From the NCBI GenBank assembly GCA_032622095.1, contig CP136066.1, positions 196,904,816 through 196,968,815 on the forward strand: DNA of 64,000 nt. The letters run 5' to 3'. Below the pieces are notes generated by a model, which worked only from the letters and a program-made list of their open reading frames with translations, searched no databases and was not told where the DNA came from. The first letter of the stretch is position 1, and each line of letters starts with the position of its first letter. Below, piece after piece: positions 50,537 through 58,433 of this stretch. A program made the translations under genes and the position numbers. This stretch comes from Siphonodentalium dalli (taxonomy: Eukaryota > Mollusca > Scaphopoda > Gadilida > Siphonodentaliidae).

Positions 50537-53500
50537 ATTTTGAAATGCCGCTTCAGTTATCAGAATCGAGTAACTGTCCAAAATTAATGCTATCCATAGT
50601 CAACTATGGTATAAAATTGCCGCTTTGTCAAATATCTGACACAAAAAGACCCACTTAATTTTTAGAGTTATCCATCTTCATCTGCAATTTGGTCCGAAAC
50701 CGTCTTCTCGTCGACTGTTTACTGGGCCACTTAAATTATCGGTTGTGAAAACTAATAGATTTCAAAAATTGATATCTGATCACTCTGAGCTTTGATGGGT
50801 GGATTCCTCGACTCGAATCAAATATTTGTTTCTCCCGAAGCCAAGGAAATGGTAATTTGCGAGCGTTAATTCGGATTATGCATCTTTAAATAAAGATGAG
50901 AAAGTTATAATTTAATCTTTATTTGTATCGGGTTGCCTTGTGTCGGGTTGTCCTCGGGTCGGGTTGTCCCTGGGTCTGGTTATCCATGGGTCGGGTTGTC
51001 CCCGGGTCGGGTTATACATGGGTCGGGTTGTCACCGGGTCGGGTTGTCCCTGGTCCTCAATCCACTCTGTCTATCTCGACACACTCGGCCCGGGCAGGTT
51101 CCCGTTGTTTAGTCCCACCCGCGTCAAAGACTACACTCTCATTGCATCTATGACACTATAAATTCACGTACAATTATAATAGGTCTACTTACTGAATATC
51201 CCAGTCGATGCAGTGGGCGGCTGTCAGGATGTAGTTAGCAGAGATGATGCTTCCGCCGCAGAAATGTTGGTCTAGATTCCCATCCACTGTGAGACTGACT
51301 TGAGCTGGAAACTCGGCATGCGATGCCGGAACTCCTCCTATTATTCTCGAGTCAAGCTGGCTTCTCCGAATTTTTTCAATCAGAGGGTTTGTCAATTTGG
51401 CCGGCAAAGGAATTGAGACTAAAATGGCGAAATAATGTATATATAAGAAATGAACAGCGGTTTCAATGTGGTCATGGAATTTTGTCCACGAGAAAAATTC
51501 AGCAAACTGCATGAACTCTTCGGCAGACAGAAGGTGTGAAATGTTGAAAATAACCATCCGGATGAAATTCCAATTACAATGTAGGTAAGCTTAACGAAAA
51601 GCACCAGAAGTCTCCTAAAATCGCAAAACATTCATTGATTAACCCTTTACCCAACAAACCGGCCAAAACCGGCCAAATAAAGCTTCAACAGCCTAAAATA
51701 TCTTCGGTCTGTCTCAATAGAACCATACAAATATGGATATCATTGGAATCGGCTCCTTGACCACATTGTGATAGTTACAGTTATACCCTGTGCCAATGCA
51801 TTCTCTTATATATGCGAGTCGACCATAGGTCGCCTCGCATATATAAGAGAATGCATTGGCCTAAAAAAAAAATCTTTTTTTAACACTTTTTACCATTTTT
51901 TCTTACATTCTTTAACAATTTTATAATTTTTAATGTGTTAAGCCAATGCATTCTCTTATATATGCGAGGCGACCTATGGTCGACTCGCATATATAAGAGA
52001 ATGCATTGGCACAGGGCCCTTCTGTTGGGTAAAGGGTTAAACTTGTCAAACAAGGCTCCAGATCCATATCCACAGTATATATGCGACAAAGATGTGTATG
52101 TACATCAGCGAAATCTGTCACGTTGTGACTAACCCCGGCTAGATGACCAAATATTCGCCAAATCTCTATATGTATTTTATTATTTTTCATCTGGAGTCTG
52201 TTCCATTTATTAATTAACCAATAACAAGTATCATCGAGGGACACAGATTGATAAAATACATGTATTCTTTGCAAATGGCAGAAACACATGCGCTTGTAAT
52301 GTGTTCGTTGCTCCGCCACACCCCAACCACACTACACCCTTATACATTTACGCCATACATATAATGACGTGTTCACCCCCTCCCCCACATACCTTATGCA
52401 TAGTACCCACTAGAATATATGACTCTGCTTTACTTCATTGTAATATACACGAGGCGCATGTAAACTGCCATGATGTATAGAGTAGTCATGTATATTATAA
52501 TGACAGTGTGTGTCTTGGAAAGGGGGTGGGCAGTGGAGCGCATTACAAGCCCGTGTGTCAAAAAGTAATCATGTATATTATAATGACAGTGTGTGTCTTG
52601 GAAAGGGAGTGAGCAGCGGAGCGCATTACAAGCCTGTGTGTCAAAAAGTAATCATGTATATTATAATGACAGTGTGTGTCTTGGAAAGGGGGTGGGCAGT
52701 GGAGCGCATTACAAGCCCGTGTGTCAAAAAGTAATCATGTATATTATAATGACAGTGTGTGTCTTGGAAAGGGAGTGAGCAGTGGAGCGCATTACAAGCC
52801 TGTGTGTAAAAAAGTAATCATGTATATTATAATGACAGTGTGTGTTTTGGAAAGGGGGTGGGCAGTGGAGCGCATTACAAGCCCGTGTGTCAAAAAGTAA
52901 TCATGTATATTATAATGACAGTGTGTGTTTTGGAAAGGGAGTGAGCAGTGGAGCGCATTACAAGCCTGTGTGTAAAAAAGTAATCATGTATATTACAATG
53001 ACAGTGTGTGTTTTGGAAAGGGAGTGGGCTGTGGAGCGCATTACAAGCCCGTGTGTCAAAAAGTAATCATGTATATTATAATGACAGTGTGTGTTTTGGA
53101 AAGGGAGTGAGCAGTGGAGCGCATTACAAGCCCGTGTGTCAAAAAGTAATCATGTATATTATAATGACAGTGTGTGTTTTGGAAAGGGAGTGGGCAGTGG
53201 AGCGCATTACAAGCCTGTGTGTGAGCAGTGGAGCGCATTACAAGTCTGTGTGTAAAAAAAAACGTAATCATGAATAAAATGTTATCATCTCAAAGACGAA
53301 TACTTTTTTTGTAATAATTGAACTGTTATGTTAAATTTCTCAGCTTTTCATTCAAATATGTGACCCGCCATATCAAATCCAGTCGTAAGTCGGGATATTT
53401 TTTACCCTGTGCCAATGCATTCTCAAATTATTAAAATTGTAAAAAATTGTTAGGCCAATGCATTCTCTTATATATGCGAGGCGACCTATGGTCGACTCGC

Positions 53501-56500
53501 ATATATAAGAGAATGCATTGGCCTAACAATTTTTTACAATTTTAATAATTTGTTCTTGTATTCTTTAACAATTTTATAATTTCACCCATACAGAGCCCCA
53601 GACAAACATGAGCAGACGACACTGTTCTATATGCGTCTATATATGTGTGGGACTCCCTGCAGGGTAATGGATGTTTTTTTTATTTTATGTCCTAAAAAAT
53701 GTAAGAAACATTTATTAAAAAATTGTTAGGCCAATGCATTCTCTTATATATGCGAGGCGACCCATGGTCGACTCGCATATATAAGAGAATGCATTGGCAC
53801 AGGGTAAAAAAATCCCGACTTACGACTGGATTTGATATGGCGGGTCAAATATCGATAGGTAAGTAATCCAAGGTCCCATCTACCCAATGATGAGCATCGT
53901 ACAATACTACAGGAATAGTCATACGACTGAAAGCACCAGCAAAATTACATCACGTGACGTTGGCATCGCAGCGATAATTGAATGTCAAAAACAACAATGA
54001 GATTTGATGTTAAATCTTAATTTTTCAGTTCAATGTTTTCCTCGTAAGAATTGGGAATTGATGTAGTTGCAAAATGTTTCTACCTTGGTATCACTTTACT
54101 TCATCCTCACTCAACATGCAGTGTTATAATTTTCATGCTAACATACAAGTCCACTTGGTAACTTAATGATTAACCCCTTTCTGTCAACAATCATGATTGT
54201 TCTTACTAAGAACAAATCTCCCGTGTAATGTCTCAGCAAATATAGTGAGTCAAACTTAATGTATAAGTAGATAAGTAGGCATTGAGTCCATATCAATAAC
54301 ACGTACTTACTATGACATTGGATGGAGGGATACATTTTTACCTATTAGTTTAACAATTGGAAATATGTATTAATGGTCAAACTAATGTTTGATATGAAAT
54401 GTTATTCTATGTAGTCATTACAATAATATAGATTTTACCACTGGGGATGTTCCTTTTCGGGATTTTTCGTATGTCGCTTCACAAAGTCTTAAAATAAAAA
54501 CTGACCGCCATATTGGACGCCATCTTGGATTTTGATACTCTTCTAATGGTGAATATGGTTGGAAATTCGCATTTGCACTTGTTGTATGTGTTCTACACTA
54601 AATAAAAGCAAATTCTACGCACTATTCTATCATTCTGGGATCCAATCCCCGGTGATGGCTATACTTAGCATTTTATGACATTGGGGGAAGGGATAAGTTT
54701 TTGCCTATTATTGCAAAATTTGTAGGACCAGGAAAATAGTGTTAATACCTCCCGGTAGGAAATACTCCAGTCTTTCCAAATATATATGATAAGATAAGCT
54801 CAATGCAGCGTGCTAGTTTTGTACAGAGTTGACGGGCGATAGTTTCTCTTAATCGTCATGATGTTTTGACGCAGAACATTACATTCTCCACCATGACGCA
54901 GTGAAATCTCAAACAAACCAGAACAAAATAAGAACATTCCGATCTAATAACACCATGTACCACATAATTACAAATAGATCGTTCTGTTTTTGGTGACTTT
55001 TAACCAATTGTGTATAGCTGGTCAACCGCTGAAAACAGGCTAATTTTTCGGTAGGGTACCTTCACAAATAGTCTTACTATACATAGCTGCCACCAATTCT
55101 GGCAAGGCTAAGAATTATTTTCATAAATGACATATATGTACCTTCCAGAAAAAGTTGGTTCCAACTTGTTCCTGCGAGGGTAGGGGTATCCGACCACTTT
55201 TGGCCGCTCCTCTATACGTACTACGTGCATATTAGTGAATGAGGGATTGCCGCGATCAAACACAATTCTAAACTATCGTGCACCTATATATATCGTAGAG
55301 AATACAATATAGCTATACGCAATGAGTAGAGATCAACCCTGGTGAAACGCAATGGGTCAATTTGTCCAGTCGACCCATTGTGCGGAAACTCAGCGGGAAA
55401 CATATCGAATAGTAATTATGACGACCAATTGTGCAGCATTAAAGATCATATGCCTAGCATTCTCTTACATATGTGAGTCTCCCATAGGGAGCCTCGTATA
55501 TATAATATAATGCACTGGCTTAAAAGGTCAATGTAAATATGTTAGGCCAATTCTCTTATATATGCGAGGCTCCCTATGGGCAGGGACGTGGCTAGGAGGT
55601 CTCCGTTCGGGGGGGGGGGGGGGGTGTGTCCACGTTGATATTCCAACTAACTGCAGCCCCCTTGAAGAATCAAACCAGAGACAAAGTTTTGCATAATTCC
55701 ATTTGTACCCCCCCCCCCTTTGAATCAAACCAAAACACCCCTTGAATCAGACCAAAGGTTTTGCATAATTTCATTCCCTCCTTGCACCTAAGTGTTCACA
55801 GGCCTAATAATAGCCTATGTATAAACCATGGTTCTATCTACCCAGAATGATAATATTCATATATTTTGAACCTGAACATTGCACAAATCCTAACATCTAG
55901 TGGTCTAACTCCAGACAAATGCACACGACTACCGACAATAGGCCAGGACAACCATGGTTGTTCGGCCGGGTGTGAGAAAATTTTGAAAACTAAACAAGAA
56001 AATCGCCAAATCCTATATCATCTAGACTGACCTCAAGATATTCTAGTGTTGGAAATTTGAAACCTCATACTCTCCGTTAGTTTGGAAATTTTCCAACTGA
56101 TAACCGTTATATTTTAACCAAATGTAGTAAAATATTGTTTTCTTAAACTCATTAGCAGTTTTTATTGGCCACGGGGAGGCACCAGGACACAACGGGCCGA
56201 CCATGGTTCGGCCGGGTGTGCGAAAATTTTGAAATATGAACAAGAAAATCGCAAAATCCTAGCATCTAGACTAGCCTCAAGCATTCATAGAGTTGGAAAT
56301 TTCAAACCTGACACCCCGACTTAGGTTGGAAAATGTCCAACTGATGAATATTCCGGTGACAATTTTGACCAAATGTAGGACAATATTGTTTTCTTAAATT
56401 AACTAGAAGTTTTTGACTGGCCACAGGGGAGGGACCAGGACACAAGCTTTCCAAGTGTTGGAAATTTCCAACCTGAAACCCCCTAAAGTTGGAAAATTTC

Positions 56501-56915
56501 TAACTGATGGCCATTTCAATCCAAAATCTTTACCAAATGAAGGAAAATGTGCAAATATTGGTCCAAAAACAATAAATTTTCCCCAATAAATTGTTTGAAA
56601 ATCAAACTACAAGAACATTTTCAACCTATTGTTCGTGTGAAATTTCCAACTAATGTTGTGTCAGGTATGAAATTTCCAACTGTTGAAATTTTTTACCAAA
56701 GTTGGGGGGGGGGGGGGGTGAGACACCACCCCAAACCCCCCCCTGTCGCCACGTCTCTGCCTATGGGAGACACGCATATATAAAAGAATGCATTGACACA
56801 GCATTTTCGCAAAATTTCAGGAAGCCCCAATCAATTAAGGGTTACACTTAGTAAATTAGAGTTGTCACTTACTTGCTACGGCGAAAACCGCTGCTGCTAG
56901 TACTGCATAGATCAT
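35870..56915 (-). CDS. Gene B: complete chymotrypsin-like serine protease, six exons
   Basis: The coding sequence joins, in transcription order, 56915-56873, 51418-51193, 46015-45922, 41623-41446, 37212-37073 and 36040-35870 (852 nt, 283 residues plus stop). Residues 1-14 begin a hydrophobic signal peptide ([14 protein letters not shown]). A propeptide follows to Arg39, with zymogen cleavage before IIGG at 40-43. The catalytic triad is His83 (TAAHC), Asp133 (DDIALL) and Ser230 (GDSGGP). Eight Cys (68, 84, 169, 203, 217, 226, 236, 255) fit the four conserved S1A disulfides. Position 189 is Gly224, position 190 Ala225, 216 Gly251 and 226 Ser262, which argues against trypsin and for chymotrypsin- or elastase-type specificity. 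Arg39 implies activation by a trypsin-like enzyme. Introns are 1.4-5.5 kb apart from a 1.0-kb last intron and are full of transposons. It is convergent with gene A. The family call is firm; substrate and tissue are inference. Confidence 0.93.
36515..37019 (+). mobile_element. TTGCCAAA-ended MITE in intron 5 of gene B
   Basis: About 505 bp; both ends are built of repeated TTGCCAAA words in inverted orientation. A second copy lies at 63049-63586. It is absent from the short intron between exons 5 and 6 of gene A. Confidence 0.75.
37073..37212 (-). CDS. Gene B exon 5
   Basis: The acceptor CTTAAAG and donor GTGAGT bound 140 nt encoding [15 protein letters not shown] to KGACN. Ten residues differ from exon 5 of gene A. 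Confidence 0.88.
37390..38078. other. Intron 4 of gene B, no gene seen
   Basis: The start aligns with arm A near 10380. The remainder has no exon or defined repeat. Confidence 0.4.
38233..38301 (+). repeat. 69-bp palindrome (copy 12)
   Basis: Full copy. Confidence 0.9.
38466..38488 (+). repeat. Right half of the 69-bp palindrome
   Basis: Only the right arm, ending GAATGCATTGGC, after the inserted fragment. Confidence 0.8.
38584..38652 (-). repeat. 69-bp palindrome (copy 13)
   Basis: Reverse partner in MITE e. Confidence 0.9.
39045..39235. repeat. Block inverted relative to 49780-49925
   Basis: GATTCTGGATG, ATTGAGC, TTTCTATTGAGTGGTA and CATTCTAC words recur in reverse order and strand at 49.8 kb. 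Confidence 0.55.
39236..40411. other. Intron 4 of gene B, no gene seen
   Basis: A poly(G) run at 39801-39813 and AT-rich DNA; no exon recognised. Confidence 0.4.
40412..40799. mobile_element. MITE with GCGCAATT subterminal repeats
   Basis: About 388 bp with inverted ends of roughly 35 bp (CTATGGGAGGCC, then AATTCACATTTATTAATAAT). The interior has many TGAAGCGCAATT words in both orientations, the pattern of transposase-binding subterminal repeats. Confidence 0.75.
40800..41445. other. Intron 4 of gene B adjoining exon 4
   Basis: No further gene recognised. Confidence 0.4.
41446..41623 (-). CDS. Gene B exon 4 (catalytic Asp)
   Basis: The acceptor ATAACAG precedes CACACTAGA and donor GTAAGT follows. 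It contains DDIALLEL and CTITGWG. It ends in phase 1, so the next codon becomes Ala where gene A has Pro. Confidence 0.9.
42032..42504. mobile_element. TA-flanked MITE rich in GCGCGCTTAATATTGCG words
   Basis: A 473-bp element, CCAGTCATAAGAAGTGGTAT at the left and the complement at the right, with TA on both sides. Arm A at 3280-3310 has continuous sequence here, so the insertion is specific to arm B. TA duplication suggests Tc1/mariner. Confidence 0.75.
43070..43720 (+). pseudogene. 3' fragment of a non-LTR retrotransposon
   Basis: It encodes [19 protein letters not shown] and [11 protein letters not shown]. After a frameshift near 43340 it encodes [28 protein letters not shown], a CxxC-H-C motif like that near 28.7 kb. 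No RT domain remains. It is present only in arm B. Confidence 0.7.
43734..44256 (+). mobile_element. Second TTAA MITE family, copy 1
   Basis: A 523-bp element between two TTAA sites, starting AGGTACGGGCG and ending in a diverged complement. It shares nearly its whole length with the copy at 48376. Confidence 0.75.
44322..44392 (+). repeat. Pyrimidine-rich (TCTC)n repeat
   Basis: CT-rich imperfect microsatellite just after the MITE. Confidence 0.85.
44632..44739 (+). mobile_element. Second TTAA MITE family, right-end fragment
   Basis: Matches the last 110 bp of the family, ending CCGCCCGTATCT before TTAA. Confidence 0.7.
44740..45204. other. Intron 3 of gene B, no gene seen
   Basis: From about 44850 it aligns in reverse with arm A near 1700-2160. 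Confidence 0.5.
45205..45290 (-). repeat. tRNA-related (SINE-like) sequence in arm B
   Basis: Reverse-strand counterpart of the arm A sequence, with the same A-box-like motif and flanks. It was therefore present before the duplication. Confidence 0.4.
45922..46015 (-). CDS. Gene B exon 3
   Basis: The acceptor is TTTCAG and the donor is GTAAGT. It encodes [19 protein letters not shown] and on to AGFTL. Same size and phase as exon 3 of gene A. Confidence 0.85.
46628..48085. mobile_element. 1.45-kb element with ~95-bp inverted ends, arm B only
   Basis: Left end GGCTGCGGACACACG ... GGTGGAGTTTGGT and right end CCAAACTCCACC ... CGTGTGTCTGCAGCC are inverted copies. Absent from the equivalent part of arm A. 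Related fragments lie at 54110-54200 and 55245-55400. It encloses the repeat array at 47012. Confidence 0.7.
47012..47785 (+). repeat. Repeat with three ~170-bp units and a GGAC-rich end
   Basis: GTGACTGTCCCAATGGGAC begins it. Units near 47160, 47330 and 47500 share AATGTAGGAATAAAAGCTCG and GTTCCCATGGTACTAAATAT words. A (GGAC)n-like stretch at 47690-47738 precedes CCCCCCTAACTTCGTTGCGG and GGGGTATAAT. Looks like a dispersed invertebrate repeat; class unknown. Confidence 0.65.
48376..48895 (+). mobile_element. Second TTAA MITE family, copy 2
   Basis: 520 bp between TTAA sites; AGGCACGAGCGGCG left and CGCCGCCCGTATCT right. It lies in arm B and is absent from arm A. Confidence 0.78.
48778..49489 (+). 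repeat. Perfect-looking 356-bp tandem duplication
   Basis: The right end of the TTAA MITE plus about 240 bp of flank is repeated immediately, 48778-49133 and 49134-49489, with no difference that I can see. This indicates a very recent event. Confidence 0.88.
49490..50502. other. Intron 2 of gene B, no gene seen
   Basis: Parts align in reverse with the first 800 bp of the window, including GTCGGGTTTTCTCGATTTTCC near 50135. Confidence 0.5.
50503..50536 (+). repeat. (CAA)n microsatellite
   Basis: Eleven near-perfect CAA units. Confidence 0.95.
50928..51052 (+). repeat. GGGTCGGGTTGTCC tandem repeat
   Basis: About eight imperfect units of 15-17 bp in intron 2, about 140 bp from exon 2 of gene B. 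Confidence 0.85.
51193..51418 (-). CDS. Gene B exon 2 (activation site and catalytic His)
   Basis: The acceptor is TTTTAG and the donor is GTAAGT. It encodes the propeptide, the DSR-IIGG activation junction, CGGSI and TAAHC. It ends in a split Gln codon completed by exon 3. The 226-nt length is consistent with both phases. Confidence 0.92.
51792..51860 (+). repeat. 69-bp palindrome (copy 14)
   Basis: Full copy in MITE f. Confidence 0.9.
51942..52010 (-). repeat. 69-bp palindrome (copy 15)
   Basis: Reverse partner in MITE f. Confidence 0.9.
52484..53262 (+). repeat. 83-bp satellite array in intron 1 of gene B
   Basis: Nine or more units starting near ATCATGTATATTATAATGAC and ending CCCGTGTGTCAAAAAG, with single-base variants (CTTGG/TTTGG, GGGGGTGGG/GGGAGTGAG) that alternate between units, suggesting a 166-bp higher-order unit. 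Open frames across it are by-products of the 83-bp period. Confidence 0.93.
53454..53522 (-). repeat. 69-bp palindrome (copy 16)
   Basis: Full copy, reverse orientation. Confidence 0.9.
53730..53798 (-). repeat. 69-bp palindrome (copy 17)
   Basis: Full copy; the loop region reads GACCCATGGTC. Confidence 0.9.
53850..55451. other. Intron 1 of gene B, no gene seen
   Basis: Contains inverted relatives of the element at 46.6-48.1 kb (54110-54200 and 55245-55400). No exon recognised. Confidence 0.5.
55452..55519 (+). repeat. Diverged palindrome variant
   Basis: Same arm sequence with changes, but the inner stem is CTCCCATAGGGAG where the standard copies have CGACCATAGGTCG. Compensating changes keep the palindrome. 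Confidence 0.75.
55546..56797 (-). repeat. Palindrome variant split by a hAT-like insertion
   Basis: The left half ends GCTCCCTATGGG and the right half resumes CCTATGGGAGAC. Without the insert they form one CTCCC-type palindrome. Confidence 0.78.
55581..56759. mobile_element. hAT-like non-autonomous element
   Basis: Ends CAGGGACGTGGC and GCCACGTCTCTG (one mismatch when paired), flanked by an 8-bp duplication CCTATGGG. CAGRG ends and 8-bp duplication are hAT hallmarks. The 1.18-kb interior has G and C runs near each end and about 240-bp tandem units rich in TTGGAAATTTCCAAC words. No transposase. It sits in intron 1 of gene B. Confidence 0.85.
56873..56915 (-). CDS. Gene B exon 1 (signal peptide)
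   Basis: The 43-nt coding part starts at ATG after GCGGACAAG and ends at donor GTAAGT in phase 1. The single last base joins the first two bases of exon 2 to give an Ile codon, extending the hydrophobic signal sequence. This exon is too short for ordinary ORF detection; the matching phase and the hydrophobic peptide support it. Confidence 0.8.
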
Positions 56916-56970
56916 CTTGTCCGCTTAGGTTGATGTCTGACCAGTGTAGTGGAGAGTTGGCTCCGGTTCC

Positions 56971-56981
56971 ACATTATATGG
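56971..56981 (-). promoter_or_regulatory. Candidate TATA element of gene B
   Basis: CATATAAT on the minus strand lies about 60 nt before the start codon, leaving room for a short 5' UTR. Support is position and sequence only. Confidence 0.35.
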
Positions 56982-56999
56982 GGAACCATGCCCGACCAC

Positions 57000-58433
57000 G
57001 CGTGTGACCCCAGCCAGCAGCTGGTACTCAGTTCAGCACAGTCAAGGGGTCAGATCAGAGGGTGTCCTCTAATTTATGGCACCAATCGGCCAAGGAATAA
57101 TGACCAAAACATCGAGAGGCTCTCGAATCACATCACGAAAAGTTTTTAATGACCGCAATTAAACTTGTTGACATCTAGCACGCTTTTTATTATGTCCTGT
57201 GTCCATTGTTTGTCGTAGCAAACAAAAATATGCTTCACCGCGCCGCGTATCTCAGCATATGTTACTTTTCGCAAATAGTTCAAATAGACTCAAGTATATG
57301 CGGGCTCGAATTTGTTGCTACCCTGTACGGTCACGTGGATCAAATTAAGTCGATACATATATACGTTAAACGTACATGGCTCGAGCTCCCATATTATGTA
57401 TACGTAATTTGGAAGGAGGTACATATATAATATAGGTTGATAAATACACGAAATATTGATATATCGGCTTCAATTCTCTGAAAAATACTTGACATATTCA
57501 CAGCCATTTCCCAGCTGTTTAAATTTTTCGCACAAAAGTGAAATAAACGCTCTTTATTTCTACAATATCAGGAATAGGCTAATAGGAACGCCCTTTTCTG
57601 TTCCATGTCGTGCAAATGACTGTTTTGTTTGTTTTGGGACCCAAACACCGTGTTTTATTTTTCATAACTCCAATGCGTCATGTTGGGTTACAGCATGTTC
57701 ATAGAAGGGTATAGTTGAAGTATTTATCGCTATATTTCGATATCGGGAATTTTTTTTAAATCGAATATTATTAGGTGTATTTTGGAGCGCAAACCGCCAT
57801 GTGGCTTTAACTTCATGTAAACGGACGTTATATGCCATAGCATACAATACAAAAAATCGGGTCCCGACCATTCGTCAGCATAGACAACAAAGAGCGTGAA
57901 TTGTTAATATCCTCTTGATAAGATACAAATGAAGAGCCACGCTGCAAAAAAGCGTTCGGTCCCCTCGCAACGCTATGTATGAACGCTGCCGGCATGTGTA
58001 TTTTCATAATTAAATATAATTTTTTTTATTGAAGTGTATTGTCAGTTACAGTTCAAATTATTCTGCTGACCGCGTTTAGTCATTGGTTCAGATAAGGTCA
58101 ATAGTTTGTAACTTTCTGTTCGTGATATACTCTTCGCGTTATTGGGATGTAAACCCGGTGACCCAACTGACAGTTGACCAAACACTAAACAGGATTTAGT
58201 GTAACACAGACCGGCTATGTAAATCATAATGAAATAAGAACAATGTCAAACTATTTTCTCATGTACTTGTTGATGATAGTTGTGTTACAGTCTGTTGTGG
58301 TATTTCACGCGAACCTACATCGAAAGCATTCGAATCGCTTTAATATTGAGGAAAAACTGACTGCAGTCATACAATTGACCGAATCGAACGGAAACAAAGG
58401 TCCCCAGTGCCTTTAGATCTCATGAATATCTAC
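57000..58433. other. Upstream flank of gene B, no gene recognised
   Basis: Includes the dispersed repeat at 57450-57650 shared with 27.4 kb. No further exon or conserved motif supported. Confidence 0.4.

Larger units (their letters stand above)
51643..52036 (+). mobile_element. piggyBac-like MITE, copy f (intron 1 of gene B)
   Basis: TTAA on both sides, 394 bp, and almost identical to copies a and g, so recently active. Complete double-palindrome module. Confidence 0.9.
53361..53849. mobile_element. Palindrome-bearing MITE with long outer inverted ends
   Basis: TGACCCGCCATATCAAATCC opens it and the complement closes it (about 36 bp, continuing into ACCCTGTGCC). It contains a 14-bp palindrome fragment and two full palindromes. 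Same family as the element at 32205, here with both ends. Confidence 0.78.

Noticed and set aside
51419-51557. Upstream extension of gene B exon 2 to an ATG at 51557
   Set aside because: The frame is open, but a TTTTAG acceptor precedes the propeptide and the separate signal-peptide exon at 56873-56915 joins in perfect phase. The extension would lack a signal peptide.
52484-53262. CRISPR-like array
   Set aside because: Units are contiguous 83-bp tandem repeats with no variable spacers, in a eukaryotic intron.
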